From Fulvia fulva (Eukaryota > Ascomycota > Dothideomycetes > Mycosphaerellales > Mycosphaerellaceae): 64,000 nucleotides of DNA. The notes beneath the pieces are model-generated. The model worked only from the letters and a program-made list of their open reading frames with translations, had not been told where the DNA came from and did no database searches. The translations under genes were made by a program, and so were the position numbers. Below, piece by piece: positions 53,947 through 64,000 of this stretch (positions are counted from its first letter, which is position 1; every line of letters starts with the position of its first letter). The DNA is taken from contig NC_063024.1 of assembly GCF_020509005.1 (NCBI RefSeq), positions 1,674,001 to 1,738,000 on the forward strand, written 5' to 3'.

Positions 53947-56900
53947 CTAAGCCTTCCTCCCAAAACTCAGCTTACTCTGCACCATCTTCGAGCCGCTCCC
54001 ACCAAAACCCAGCGCCTTGCCACCACTCTTAACAGCAGAAGACACCGTGCTTCCCAGGAACGAGCTGCGCTTCGACTTAGTCTGAATAGTTTCAGTCTGA
54101 ACCGTCTCTTCCTCTTCCTGCTCACTCTCGTCCACTTCCATCGCATCGCCATCCTCGACAGCGACGCTCGAGACCTTGCTCAGACTGCGGCCTTCAGAAT
54201 GTGTCATTTCCCCAACAAGGATGGCAGACTCCGTCATGGTATCGTCTTCATTCATCTCCTCCTGACGTGGCATTTCGACACTGGACTTGACGGAGAAGGT
54301 GGTGCGCTTCATGATGCCGGACATACCGTTGGAGAGGGAGTTGCGAAGGCTGTGGCTTGAAGGTGGACGGGCTGAGCTCGGACGGGCGTCTTCTTGGTTC
54401 AGGTCTTCGGTGAAGCGAGAGCCAGTGGACGTACGACGGAGGTGGTTGGCACCCTGGCTTTGAGTTGGCGCTGCAGCTGGAGCTGGAGTCAGAGTTGGTG
54501 TTTGACCAGAAGCCTGGGCTTTAGCCCGGGCTTCGGCTTCAGCTTGCTGTTGAGCCTGCAGGGCAAGCTGCTTCGCGACCTGAACCGCAACACCTTGGTC
54601 GTCCATCTGCTTCGGGAAGTTGGATGGGACGTACTTCTTACGTCTGAAGGGGGATCTGGGTGCAACGGGCGCGGACAATGGTCTTGCAAGGTCGGGTCGG
54701 AAGAGTTGTGGTGGCATAACAGGTGCTGGTCTGGGCGCTTCCTGTCGGACGGGTTCTGGTCTGGCTGACACCGTAGCGCTAGTCTGCGGCCTTACAGTCT
54801 GGTGTTGCTCTTGCCTAACGGCCTCACGGTCCCTTACAAGACCTGGAAACATGGGTTTGGGTGGCTCACGGTCCTTTGTGAGGTTGGGAAAGGTGGGAAG
54901 ATTCGGAAACGTCGGCATGGTGCGTCTACGCTTCGGGTCGGGCTTCTTGGTGGACGATGCTCGTCTCGGAGCCTCTGGCTTAGAGGTTTCCTTCTTTGAT
55001 GTATCCTTCCTGGGAGCTTCTGGCTCAGGAGCCGATGCCTCTCTGGTGACCTGCTTCGATGTCTCGGCTTTGGCATTGTCCTTCTTCGGCGTATCCTTCT
55101 TGGGTGCGTCCTTCGTGGGTGCGTCCTTCTTGGGTGTATCCTTCTTGGGTGTATCCGTCTTGGGTGTATCCTTCTTGGGTGTATCCTTCTTGGGCGCGCT
55201 TTTCTTGGGTGTGGGTACTTTCGCCTCTTCCACAGGCTCAGCATTTGCACGCCTAGCAAGACGCTGAGCACGAGGATCAGTCCTCTCCTTCTCCTCCTGC
55301 TCCTGCTTCCGCCTCTGCATCTCAGCCTTGACTTCAGGATCATCCAGAGTCTTCCAGCCAATCCAGCCACTGGGTCTCTCAGCTTCAGCGCGATTCTTAC
55401 GCAGCTGCTCGTCGGCCGCTTTCTGGGCGTCTATGGCAGCTTGACGCTGTCGTGCGAGGTCCTCCTTGGCCTGCTTCTTCATCTCCGCGGCGTTCAGCTT
55501 TGGCCCGAGGTATCCCCGGCAGTTCGGTGTACCACAATAGCAATTCTGTCGAGACTCGCCAAAGTTGTCGAAGTTGTAGTCATATGTCAATTCCTCGCCG
55601 GTCATGATGCCAGACTTACCGGCAAACACGCCCATACGTGGAATGCCGTTGACTCGAAACATCTTGACAGTGCAGTTCGGCTCGCATGCGTGGTTGATGA
55701 AACGTGCCATGCTGCCCTTCGTACCATCAATCACGAGTCCGCGTTCCAGCTCCATGAGGTAGTAGTTCGGCTTGTCCTTGTAGTCTTCACGCATGCGTCG
55801 TTGGCATTCGCCCTCTGAGATGATCTCCCCAGTATACTCCATGATGATCTGATCAGGCCGGAACGAACGAGTCGAACGAATGCCAAAACCACGCTTGTCG
55901 GTCTTGACGACTTCCACGCCGATGTCGAAAGATCCGCCCTTCTTGAGCCGACAATCGATTTCGGCAAAAGGTCGGTTGCTACAAGTAGCTGCATCCAGAG
56001 CGCAGTTGTCTTCGTTGCACTCGTATTGCATGACGCGGTTGAGGCAGGTCTCGTCGCAGCCAATGTCCTCTTCTTCTGTAGGTTCGGAGCACACACAGGC
56101 AGATGCCACCAGCTTCTCCGGCTTCTGCCATATCTCCTTCGCTTCGCCAACCAATCGATTGCGGTTCAGCTTGTACCAGTCCTTTGGTCGCTCGTCACCT
56201 TTGCGCAGAGACGGTGCGAAAACATCGTATGGTATGGTGAAGCTTCGCTCCTTGTCCAGATAGCTGAACATTGGCAATGGCATGAGTGGCTTCTTCTTGG
56301 CTGTGCTGCTGTCCTCCGACGTCGCTGTACCTGGTCGCTTCTTTTGCAGTTTCTTCGTTCCCTTGACGTGCACTGGGTCAGACCCCGGATCCTGCCCAAC
56401 AAACAGACCTTCAGTCTGCCACTTCTTCACTCTCTTGCCATCTGATGTCTTCTGCAACGGCCCCGTGGGCGCCGCGGGTTGTGCAAGTTCCTGTAGTGCT
56501 GTTGCATTGGCAGCTGCAGTCTTCTGCTTCTTCGCCGGTCGCGCCACTGGACGGTCAAAGTCTTCAGGGTCGGCATTTGCCAGTGTTGTCCAGATACTGC
56601 CAGAGCCTCTGTCTAGCTCTTTCAGCAGTCTATTTCTCGGCGGGCTGTCCTCCTCTTCCGTGGTCATGCCCAGCGCTCTCTTGCCCTTCTCCACAACGTC
56701 GCGACTTCTCTTGCCCAGCACCGATCCTACGCTCTCTGCAGCACTCTTAGCATTGCTGAGCGCATTTCTGGCGCGATCTTTCACACTGGGTCTCCGCTGC
56801 ACGCGAGCCGGAAGTTTCCCGTTCGGCGATCGACTGGCAGCAGCAGCGTCTTTCTGCAACCTCTTCTCATACTCCGCACCCATTGACATGTCCTCGTCCT

Positions 56901-57288
56901 CATCCTCATCCTCATCGTTGGCATTGTTGTTGACCAGTGTCCTGCCCGACAAGCCTGACGCGTTCCTTGAAGTGGAGCCAGTTGCTACATAGCCCCCAGC
57001 CATAGGCATTTGTCTGTCCAACAGTTCCACGACGTTGTATGAGACAGCTGCCCGCGCGCGTTTCGGTCTGCGCGGAGATGTCGTCTCTTCTGCCGGCTGA
57101 GCGACATCGTCCGCTGCCTTGGAGGAGTTGACGCTGTGGTTGTCGGACATGCTCGTGGGAGGCGTGGACGCTGCGGGTGCTCGACCTGGAGAGTCTGAGC
57201 CGCTGTCTTCGGCACCGGTTCCGACCTCGATGTTGGAGTCGGCAGAGGAGTCTGAAGGTGATGCACGCTTCGTGTTCGATTGCTGCAC
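53947..57288 (-). CDS. ASH1-like SET-domain histone methyltransferase
   Basis: Likely a histone H3 lysine 36 methyltransferase of the ASH1/SET2 type. Open frame of 1113 codons; the first in-frame ATG is at 57150 (MSDNHSVNSSKAAD), while the frame stays open to 57288 with coding-like sequence, so a short upstream exon may supply the start. An AWS zinc-binding segment (CVCSEPTEEEDIGCDETC, MQYECNEDNC, CSNRPF) lies near residues 395-440. The SET domain follows (GFGIRSTRSFRPDQIIMEYT, MARFINHACEPNC, GEELTYDYNF), then a post-SET CYCGTPNCRGYLG. The C-terminal 500 residues are low complexity with a KKDTPKKDAPK-type repeat and long Pro/Ala/Gln stretches. No intron within the frame. Confidence 0.9.
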   Translation of the reverse strand: MQQSNTKRASPSDSSADSNIEVGTGAEDSGSDSPGRAPAASTPPTSMSDNHSVNSSKAADDVAQPAEETTSPRRPKRARAAVSYNVVELLDRQMPMAGGYVATGSTSRNASGLSGRTLVNNNANDEDEDEDEDMSMGAEYEKRLQKDAAAASRSPNGKLPARVQRRPSVKDRARNALSNAKSAAESVGSVLGKRSRDVVEKGKRALGMTTEEEDSPPRNRLLKELDRGSGSIWTTLANADPEDFDRPVARPAKKQKTAAANATALQELAQPAAPTGPLQKTSDGKRVKKWQTEGLFVGQDPGSDPVHVKGTKKLQKKRPGTATSEDSSTAKKKPLMPLPMFSYLDKERSFTIPYDVFAPSLRKGDERPKDWYKLNRNRLVGEAKEIWQKPEKLVASACVCSEPTEEEDIGCDETCLNRVMQYECNEDNCALDAATCSNRPFAEIDCRLKKGGSFDIGVEVVKTDKRGFGIRSTRSFRPDQIIMEYTGEIISEGECQRRMREDYKDKPNYYLMELERGLVIDGTKGSMARFINHACEPNCTVKMFRVNGIPRMGVFAGKSGIMTGEELTYDYNFDNFGESRQNCYCGTPNCRGYLGPKLNAAEMKKQAKEDLARQRQAAIDAQKAADEQLRKNRAEAERPSGWIGWKTLDDPEVKAEMQRRKQEQEEKERTDPRAQRLARRANAEPVEEAKVPTPKKSAPKKDTPKKDTPKTDTPKKDTPKKDAPTKDAPKKDTPKKDNAKAETSKQVTREASAPEPEAPRKDTSKKETSKPEAPRRASSTKKPDPKRRRTMPTFPNLPTFPNLTKDREPPKPMFPGLVRDREAVRQEQHQTVRPQTSATVSARPEPVRQEAPRPAPVMPPQLFRPDLARPLSAPVAPRSPFRRKKYVPSNFPKQMDDQGVAVQVAKQLALQAQQQAEAEARAKAQASGQTPTLTPAPAAAPTQSQGANHLRRTSTGSRFTEDLNQEDARPSSARPPSSHSLRNSLSNGMSGIMKRTTFSVKSSVEMPRQEEMNEDDTMTESAILVGEMTHSEGRSLSKVSSVAVEDGDAMEVDESEQEEEETVQTETIQTKSKRSSFLGSTVSSAVKSGGKALGFGGSGSKMVQSKLSFGRKA

Positions 57289-59130
57289 TGCAATCTCTCC
57301 CTCTGTCGTGTGTGAGGGGTGGGGGGTTGACGACGGTGGCCCCCAAGTAAGGAAGGACGCGTCTACGAGACGGACGCGAGGTGCGACCCGACAAGATCGC
57401 CGTCGATACCTCTAGCCGAAAGCGCCGAGATGCGAGCTGTGTGCGATGGAACACACAACGACAGCAACGTCAAGATCTTGGCGTCGGCGAGGCGTTGTCG
57501 AGGGTAGCTGGTGGTCGTGTCGTCGAGAAAGTGCAAGGGCAAGGTCGGAAGATGCCAAGCTTTGGCTCGTGGGCTGTTCTGTCAACAGGCTCTCACTCCC
57601 GACACCCAATCAAACTTTAGCTCCCCGACACTCTCTGACAGTGCACCAGTAGGTCAGCATTCACATGCGCCGCCAAGTGTATGTAAGTGATGTATAGTGT
57701 CGATGGCACTGATGGTATGTCAGTGAAGAGCTGGAGGTCATGCAATGCTTCGGCGTGTCAAGGCGGCGTGATCAACACATTCCCCTTGAAGCAAACAGTG
57801 CTTGCCAAGAAACAACGCAAGGAGGCGAGGCCACATCTATCCGGAAAGTCACGTTACTGGTTCAAGCGGCGACATTACCTAGAGATTGACTCGCGGACTG
57901 CGTCGCCTTCTTGTACATAATTCACTCGGTCCATGAACACTATCTGTGCACTTCACATGATGCTACCGGTACGAGCCGACATCCAGTTCATAGGGAACCA
58001 CAGCAATATGAGAGCATCAAAAGTACATGTGTACCCACATGTACTTGCCATGTCTAGATCGATGCACCTGGTAGTAGAATCACCAATCAAATCGAAAGTC
58101 CAGGAGCAAAGGAGTCATGACCACAATTCCGCTCGAAGCATGCAAATCCAAAGCCAAGCAAGACCTACAGCCTTCACAAAATCTGCTCCACGATATACGA
58201 AGAAATCGGGATAGCCCAAACAATGCCATATCGAGGTCCGACCTCGCCTTGGGTTGCCGTGCTGGACCTGTCGACTCCCTGGACTTTGAGGTAGACGGTC
58301 TCAGATTACCACAGCTCCAAAATTACGATACCCGATGTACAGACCGCGGCCGTAATCGATGCAGTGGAAATCTATTGAGAGCGGTAATTTGTGAGTATCT
58401 ACTAAGCTGCACGCAAAGGTGTAGCACGTCGACTTCCACCCTGAAGCTCCTCGGCGGCTCGATACACGCGCCAGTGGACATGTGAAACGGTCATCCGAGT
58501 AGTCGAGACTGCTCGATTTCCACAATCCGTCTGATCAGGCCCCGATTCCAATTGCATTGCAAGTTTACACTTCACGAGAGGGTCTCAAACCCGATCGGCG
58601 GGCTACTATGGCGCTGCAGGCCAGACACAGAGACACTGGTCAATTGGCTCACAAACACTGCAGTCTCGCTCGCTTGCTGTGTAAACGCAGTCCCCCACCA
58701 CACAGCAGCGCAACCACTGCAAAGAAGCGAAAACAGCACGCGTCGGCTATTCACCTGTCCACCAGATCTCTGTTAAGATTATCCCATGACACCCCCGGAG
58801 GCACAAAGAAGCGCAGTGAGCCGATCCACAACCCCAACAACTTGCCACCCGCACCTCAAGACGTTATCATTCGAAGGAAATAGGGTGGTCCTTCCGCGAC
58901 GCACGCCGAATTCGAATTGGCATCATGGTGCTACTTGGAACTGCCATGCCACGAGGCTCTATCTACGTACTGGCGGGATTCACCATGACGACAGCAAAGG
59001 AAGCCGGCAAGTGATCTCTCGATTCACCTTCATTGCGACCGTACTCATCCCGCACGTTGAACGACTCGACGCCGAATCCACGGGCTGACGTCCTCGCTCA
59101 GGCTTCTCTCGTGCCAGCTCAACCGCTGCA
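57289..59130. other. Intergenic region with a perfect small hairpin
   Basis: About 1.8 kb without a recognisable gene. At 58021-58046 two 11 bp arms (AAGTACATGTG and CACATGTACTT) surround a 4 nt loop (TACC), a perfect inverted repeat of unknown role. Confidence 0.45.
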
Positions 59131-59709
59131 TCAGTTGCTATATGCCCAGACTCGCATGGCCCGTCCGCCGTCGTCATCATCATAAGTATCGTTATCAGAA
59201 GCATTCACGATCTCGAGTGCATCACCGGAATATCCTAGCTTGATTTTCAAGGAGCAGGGAGGCCAGTCTTTGGTATGCTGCAGGCTTGGTTTAGCCACAA
59301 GAATGATTTCAGTGTCATCATTCGGACGCACCTTTCTGACGAGCGCCATGAAGCCCTCACGTAAAGCTAAGAGCTTCGAACAAATGCCGATCACGAATGG
59401 TATTAATTGGCCCGTGCTACGCAGTGTGTCAACCCCAGAGATGTTGCTAGCGATGATGCTTCTCTCGATGAATGTAGTCAGACAAGATGTCATGCCGAGT
59501 GTACAACTGTGACAAAGAAGACATAAGGCGGCGTCCACACCGCTGTAGTTTTGAAGTCAGCCATAGTCGTAGCTAGGTGTACAAAACTCTCACCACACCT
59601 TGGACGTAACAGCATCGTCGACATTCTCCAGCTCAACGCCACGACTCAGAAAGGACTTTATGGCCTGCAAGAGATGCCTCAAAGGTGGTAGATCGGCTGC
59701 TTTGATGTC
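59131..59709 (-). CDS. Uncharacterised protein fragment
   Basis: Exon 59709-59594 (ADLPPLRHLLQAIKSFLSRG) joins exon 59542-59131 through a 51 nt intron with a GTGAGA donor and matching phase. The second exon has three Cys in CLLCHSCTLG, a hydrophobic LIPFVIGICSKLLAL stretch and an acidic DNDTYDDDDGG tail. The 5' end could not be resolved: upstream frames contain stops. It may be the end of a degraded larger gene; it lies among HET genes. No family recognised. Confidence 0.4.
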
Positions 59710-59759
59710 CTAGAAAGCCTCTCGAGACTTACGACACATGGAAAACCCACTTTCGAGAT

Positions 59760-60456
59760 CGATGTTGTATAGAAAGCGGTTGTCAACTGTTGTAGACGAT
59801 GTGGCACTCTCTCAACTCGAGGTTCGAACGTTTTGGGACGCTGTGCCTTCGCGGGTCGGTTGGTTTGGTGCACGAAAGAACGCGTAATAGACCGCCAAAA
59901 GTAGACGGGTCCAATAAATGGCATGGATCCAAGAAAAAAAATGCTGGGCTTCGAACACTTCTCCCTGCCAGAGCTTTTCTGCCTGTGACAGTCGATCCCA
60001 ACTCCCTGGCTCACGGGCCTCACAACCTCCAATTACAATTTCGCTCGCGACCCAAAGCCATACCAGATAGGCTAGGTATCAGTAAATGGCCAAGCATGTG
60101 AGCAATAACGAAACAGGGCCCACGGCGAGGAGGATCGAGCCGATTCTGAGGAATAGCAATGTGCCATTGTTGGTCTCGTGGACACCAAAGAGGAATATCA
60201 TCCTGTCGCATGCGTTTGGATGCATCCCGTCTGGTCGAGTCGCAGAGGGCTTGAACCACGCGACAATGCCCTAGAGCAACAAGCAGCGCAGATAAAATGA
60301 TATGTTGAAAGGCCTCCGTCCTTATTGAAATGAGCGAAGGGTAGCACCCGCAGCTCGAGGAAGCAGTTGTCCGCTGTCGTCGCGATGCCGCATGTCGTCG
60401 CAACGTGTATATGCATTGTTTCTCACGTGCTCGGAGGGTGATTCACCGCGCCGGGG
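59760..60456. other. Intergenic region, no gene seen
   Basis: About 700 bp; short unsupported frames on both strands. Confidence 0.35.
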
Positions 60457-61032
60457 CTAAGAAGCGAGCCAATCAAATAATTGTAAGTTCTTTTTTAGCC
60501 AATTAGACGATAGCTCGAATTTGTTAGCGATGGCCTTCATCCTAAGACCCACCCCTACTGAGCACGGACCTTCCCCTTCCCCTTCCCCTTCCCCTTCCCC
60601 TTCTATCCCTTTACCTTCCCGTTCGTAGCGCTTCGAAGGTGACAGAGTCTGATTGTTATTCTCGCTAGGACCCCAATCCAGGAAAGGGTTCCAAATCGCG
60701 GGAATCTGGAGTCTGAAGTCGAGAAAATACAACCCTGTGAACAATAAACCGCTCGACAGTAGCACCATAACGTATGCTTCGACAGGACGGAGTGCGTCTG
60801 TTGCCAGCGCGAGCGCGAGTGCGCTTAACACAGCCAGCAGAGCAACGGCATTTGCGTCATGATTTGCTGCTGCTGCATCAGGGTTAATAGTATTGCTTAG
60901 CCAGGCGGAGATCCATTGCAAGTATATGCCAATCCGGAGACCAAGACCGTAGAAGTCGGAGTTGCCTTCGAATCCAGGGCAGTTTGCCGTGTCTTCGAGC
61001 TTCAACACCAAGGAAACAGATCGTGGTTTCAC
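60457..61032 (-). CDS. Integral membrane protein of unknown function, start unresolved
   Basis: Reads LKLEDTANCPGFEGNSDFYG then LGLRIGIYLQWISAWLSN, followed by at least two membrane segments (VALLAVLSALALALATDAL, VMVLLSSGLLFTGLYFL). The pattern Cys-Pro, N-x-DFYGLG-RIGIYLQW opens many fungal multi-pass membrane proteins of unknown function. There is no ATG between the upstream in-frame stop and this motif, so a first exon is missing or the gene has lost its start. A GEGEGE repeat (CCCTTC-type hexamer run on plus, about 60568-60603) lies before the C-terminus, which seems short for the family. Confidence 0.5.
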   Translation of the reverse strand: MKPRSVSLVLKLEDTANCPGFEGNSDFYGLGLRIGIYLQWISAWLSNTINPDAAAANHDANAVALLAVLSALALALATDALRPVEAYVMVLLSSGLLFTGLYFLDFRLQIPAIWNPFLDWGPSENNNQTLSPSKRYEREGKGIEGEGEGEGEGEGPCSVGVGLRMKAIANKFELSSNWLKKNLQLFDWLAS

Positions 61033-61207
61033 TCGCGGAGTTGAGCAAGATAACGCAGAGCAGGACCCGGCGAAATAGACGCTGGTAAGAGCTCAGCTGA
61101 GTACTTATCAGGAGAGCGTAGAAACGTGGCTGCCAACTGAATGCATGTCGAATGACTGGAACATCCACTGGACGCCATCTATGCTGTGTAACCCCAAGGT
61201 GAACATC

Positions 61208-62503
61208 TCAAGGGCTATCAGTATGCACAGACTCTTTCACAGAACGATCCAATAGCTCAGTGATGCGGTCCTTTGAATCAAATGCCGTAGACTCGGTGAC
61301 TTTAAGTCGACGCCAACAATCCCGCAAAATCGCAGCCGTCGTATGAACAAAAATCGTCTCATCTCCCAGTATGAGCTTCGCCGTCGACGCCGTCGCGTCA
61401 GAGATGAGTGGGCGCGGACTTGGTGCACATCCCAGTCGATCATAATGGCCACAGCTCCGTTGCTTTAACGTCAGATACCACAGCACAAGGCGACCCTCAG
61501 GCGTCTTCCCTTCGCAGCAATTGAGCACCACGACAAGAATCCGCTCATTCTGCGACCCAACATATTCAAATGCAGTCTTCGCCAGCAGACGAATTTCCAG
61601 CCCCAGGTTCGTCAGCGTATACGCCGGCCTCTGCAAAGCGTCACACTCTACGGTTGAGTCGCTGTGCTGGAAACATATCGGAGATCCAGCGAGCAGCGGG
61701 ACAGAGCTACTCGATTCCACTGGAGACCTCCACGCGAAAACCGTCTCATCGCGAGTCTTCCTGATGATTTCTTGCAGAAGACGAGGCCAGGCTCTTGCAC
61801 CTTCGCCATAGAGTAAGGGCATATTCACCTCGAAGATCCCGAGCATGCAATACGCTATGTCTTCCCTTCGCGTCGTAGTCCGTCTTGCGATCCAGCTCAA
61901 CTTCTGCGCCGCGCTTTTGTTGGAGATATGGGCTTGCCCAAGAAGAATGTCGAGCGATATGCCTGTGATGGATGCGATCTGCGACGAAATTTCAACCGAT
62001 AGCTCCTCGTGGTCGGCGAGAGCTTCGGAGTTTTTGATGGCAATCAGGCTCCAGGAGGCGTTGAAGAAGAGGACAGTGCGAGGTGCTATTAATTCTTGGA
62101 GAGTCCAGCCTCGCGTGAACCAGTCCGACCGCTCTAGCTGTGAGTCGAGGTCTTCAATTGGCGAGTCCGAACCATACAGAACGTCAAAGAGGTACACATA
62201 ACACTCCGAAGCACATTCGTACCACTGGTACATAGAGTTGATAGCTTCCGAGAGTTCGGCGCTGCTTCTTTTGTCGATGCAGCATGTGTCAATCCATAGC
62301 CAGGACAGTCCCCGGTCACGAGCGACTTTGCAGCTGCTAATTACTTTCTGGTAGCCCATGGAATCCTTCCTTCGCCCCTTCATGAAGTCTTTGGAGCCGA
62401 GCTCATCGCTAGTCCACCGGTGGGAGAGAATGGCATACTTTGGCCGATTGACGTCGAAATTGAACTCGCAAAGCTCAACGGTGTCTGTGTCTATCAGCCA
62501 CAT
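61208..62503 (-). CDS. HET-domain (heterokaryon incompatibility) protein
   Basis: 431 aa from ATG 62503, single exon. HET motifs in order: YAILSHRWTSDELGSKDF, SWLWIDTCCIDKRSSAELSE, SMYQWYECASECYVYLFDV, WFTRGWTLQELIAP and YCMLGIFEVNMPLLYGEGA. C-terminal half without a named domain. It is clearly related to the HET gene at 51819-53195 and to the broken copy just upstream at 62576-63165. Confidence 0.93.
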   Translation of the reverse strand: MWLIDTDTVELCEFNFDVNRPKYAILSHRWTSDELGSKDFMKGRRKDSMGYQKVISSCKVARDRGLSWLWIDTCCIDKRSSAELSEAINSMYQWYECASECYVYLFDVLYGSDSPIEDLDSQLERSDWFTRGWTLQELIAPRTVLFFNASWSLIAIKNSEALADHEELSVEISSQIASITGISLDILLGQAHISNKSAAQKLSWIARRTTTRREDIAYCMLGIFEVNMPLLYGEGARAWPRLLQEIIRKTRDETVFAWRSPVESSSSVPLLAGSPICFQHSDSTVECDALQRPAYTLTNLGLEIRLLAKTAFEYVGSQNERILVVVLNCCEGKTPEGRLVLWYLTLKQRSCGHYDRLGCAPSPRPLISDATASTAKLILGDETIFVHTTAAILRDCWRRLKVTESTAFDSKDRITELLDRSVKESVHTDSP

Positions 62504-62575
62504 GTTGGTTAGATCCTGCCGAAAATCCGATGCAGCGAGACGTGTGAGACAAGTCCGCTTGAATATATACAGGTG

Positions 62576-63165
62576 TTAAAAATGGACCAAATCTCGTCGA
62601 GCTGAAGAGCAAGCTTGGGGCTTAAGACGCGAGCACAGCTCCACCCACGAGAGAAGAGCTTGGCCCGCAGCGGTGGCGCTCAGCCCGGACTTCTGGGAAC
62701 AGCTCATCTTGACGCCCATAGCGTCCTTGTGCTGCGGACTGTAGCGGCCTCTTCGGAACCGCTCCGAGATACAAAATTGGTCGATGCAGGTATCGCTCGG
62801 CATATCGATGTCGACAGTGGCGAGGTGAACACATGCTACAGAGGCACGTTGATACCATTTGAACATGGAAACGATACGATAGCCTCCGACAATTCGGCGC
62901 TGCTTCTTGCATCGATGCAGCAAGAATCCACCCATGCGTGGCGCAGTGTAGCGAAAGGATTCTCGTTACCTTGAGCTGTGGTCCGTTCTCCACGATACTG
63001 TTTGACAACCTTGCAGAACTTCTGCACTTTTCGATGACCCAGTGAGTCTCTATTTCGTCCCATTCGGAAAACCTTGAAATCGACCTCATTGCTAGACCAG
63101 CGGTGCGACAAGATAGCATAGGGTGGAATGGCACCGCCGGAGAACTTGATATCGATTAAACGCAT
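62576..63165 (-). pseudogene. Broken HET-domain gene
   Basis: Starts MRLIDIKFSGG at 63165 with AILSHRWSSNEVDFKVF and WVDSCCIDARSSAELSEAI. Near 62880 the frame slips: the original frame continues as unrelated residues to a stop at 62836, while the next frame holds MFKWYQRASVACVHLATVD, the expected HET continuation. The later conserved blocks (RGWTLQEL, LLYGEG) are missing and only degraded sequence remains to 62576. A truncated, frameshifted relative of the neighbouring HET gene. Confidence 0.8.
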
Positions 63166-63768
63166 TGTGCAAGCTGTAGTGGTCTGAACTTGGGTGCTTC
63201 TTCCGTTCGACTTTTATGACAGTCGTCCTCGAGCCTCACTGGGCTGGGGCGTGCTGCGGCGCAGCCTTGCAGTGGTGGGATACGTAGTACTCGCTGCCTT
63301 TCGCGAGCTGCTGCGGCAACAGTGGTGAACACGGAACGCGCATTCTTTCAGGCAAAGTAAAACAACGTGACCTGCAGAGTAATCTCGCATGTTCGTACCG
63401 CTTGACATACCACCAGGGTCGTGATAGGCTGAAGTGGCGACTTTTGGCATGAATGTTGCTCCTCCATTGATTTGATCGGTATGAGACGCTGCTTCGAAGC
63501 TTGATTTATCTTATTGCCGCTAGTATCCCTGCCAAGTGCATCAGCAGCTCCATCGACCATATTAGACACGACAACCCTGTTCGCGTCAGTACAATCTGTA
63601 GGTCAAGTGATAATGTGAGCACGAAAGTGAAGTGCGCCAGGCCATTCATTCAAGGCCATCCTCGTAGCATCTTGCCCAGCAACTCAGGCCATCCAATGCG
63701 AGGATGATGCGCGATCTGTGAAGACTTCTTGTGATGTCGCTGAAACATATGGATATCTGTACATAAGA
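63166..63768. other. Intergenic region, no gene seen
   Basis: About 600 bp upstream of the HET pseudogene; short frames only. Confidence 0.4.
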
Positions 63769-64000
63769 CTATGAACCTGCGGCCGCAGGTGCTCCAGTCC
63801 CCGTGGCAGCGACTCCAGCACCAGGAGCGGGCGGCAAAAACAGAGGCATATATCCCTGCCAGACATGTCAGTCAAAGTTTGCAATGCTAGTCTATCCGGG
63901 CGCTGAACCTACAACTCCCAACGACAGCGCAGCCATTCCGACAGAAAGATAAGCCGGTGATGAGGCCGCCGCCTTCTGTGCAGGCGATTCCGAAAGCCAC
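63769..64000 (-). CDS. C-terminal exons of a membrane-type protein, cut by window edge
   Basis: The exon from the window edge to 63913 ends in SSPAYLSVGMAALSLGV, and a 57 nt intron (63856-63912, GTAGGT donor, CTGGCAG acceptor) leads in phase 0 to GYMPLFLPPAPGAGVAAT and a Gly/Ala-rich tail ending at the TAG at 63769. A hydrophobic segment spans the junction. Too little is visible to name the family; N-terminus lies beyond 64000. Confidence 0.5.

Overview
The window comes from a filamentous ascomycete (Pezizomycotina; a Dothideomycete is my guess, not a demonstrated placement). The signs are protein genes split by many 45-65 nt GT-AG introns with CTAAC/CTGAC-type branch sites, fungal-only families (UstYa/DUF3328, HET domains, Zn2Cys6 regulator, AIM11, FSH-type hydrolase) and a chromodomain-type LTR retrotransposon with RIP-like nonsense changes.

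Left part (1-28693): this is best read as a biosynthetic gene cluster for a ustiloxin/dikaritin-like (UstY-type) ribosomal peptide. It contains a Zn2Cys6 regulator cut by the window edge, an ABCC-type ABC transporter, a SAM methyltransferase, an S28-like peptidase homologue, four UstYa/DUF3328 proteins, a UstQ-like tyrosinase and a UstP-like S41 peptidase. Most of the genes sit as divergent pairs: regulator/transporter, methyltransferase/S28-like, UstYa-1/UstYa-2, UstYa-3/small secreted peptide and S41/UstYa-4. A short ORF with a good signal peptide (24625-24777) is the only precursor candidate I could see, and it lacks the usual repeated Kex2-flanked cores. The cluster is cut by a 7.3 kb chromovirus-like LTR element (13530-20859) in the convergent gap between UstYa-2 and the tyrosinase. 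Several cluster genes look damaged: one zinc-binding Cys of the regulator is Tyr, the transporter has a frameshift, and the S28-like protein lacks its Ser and His. The UstYa, tyrosinase and S41 genes can all be spliced into intact frames.

Middle part (29647-50853): ordinary conserved genes, namely AIM11-like, lipoyl synthase, a multi-Myb protein with an in-frame TAG, IPI3-like WD40, a secreted Thr/Ser-rich protein, a sugar transporter, an F-box-like protein, an SGNH esterase with a one-base frameshift, ribosomal protein L37, an FSH-type serine hydrolase and a PHD-finger protein. A SAR1 GTPase fragment lies between the last two, and a degenerate ~120 bp tandem repeat follows the sugar transporter.

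Right part (51819-64000): two intact HET-domain genes and one broken HET copy, a large ASH1-like SET-domain methyltransferase, two poorly resolved genes and the C-terminal exons of a membrane protein running off the window.
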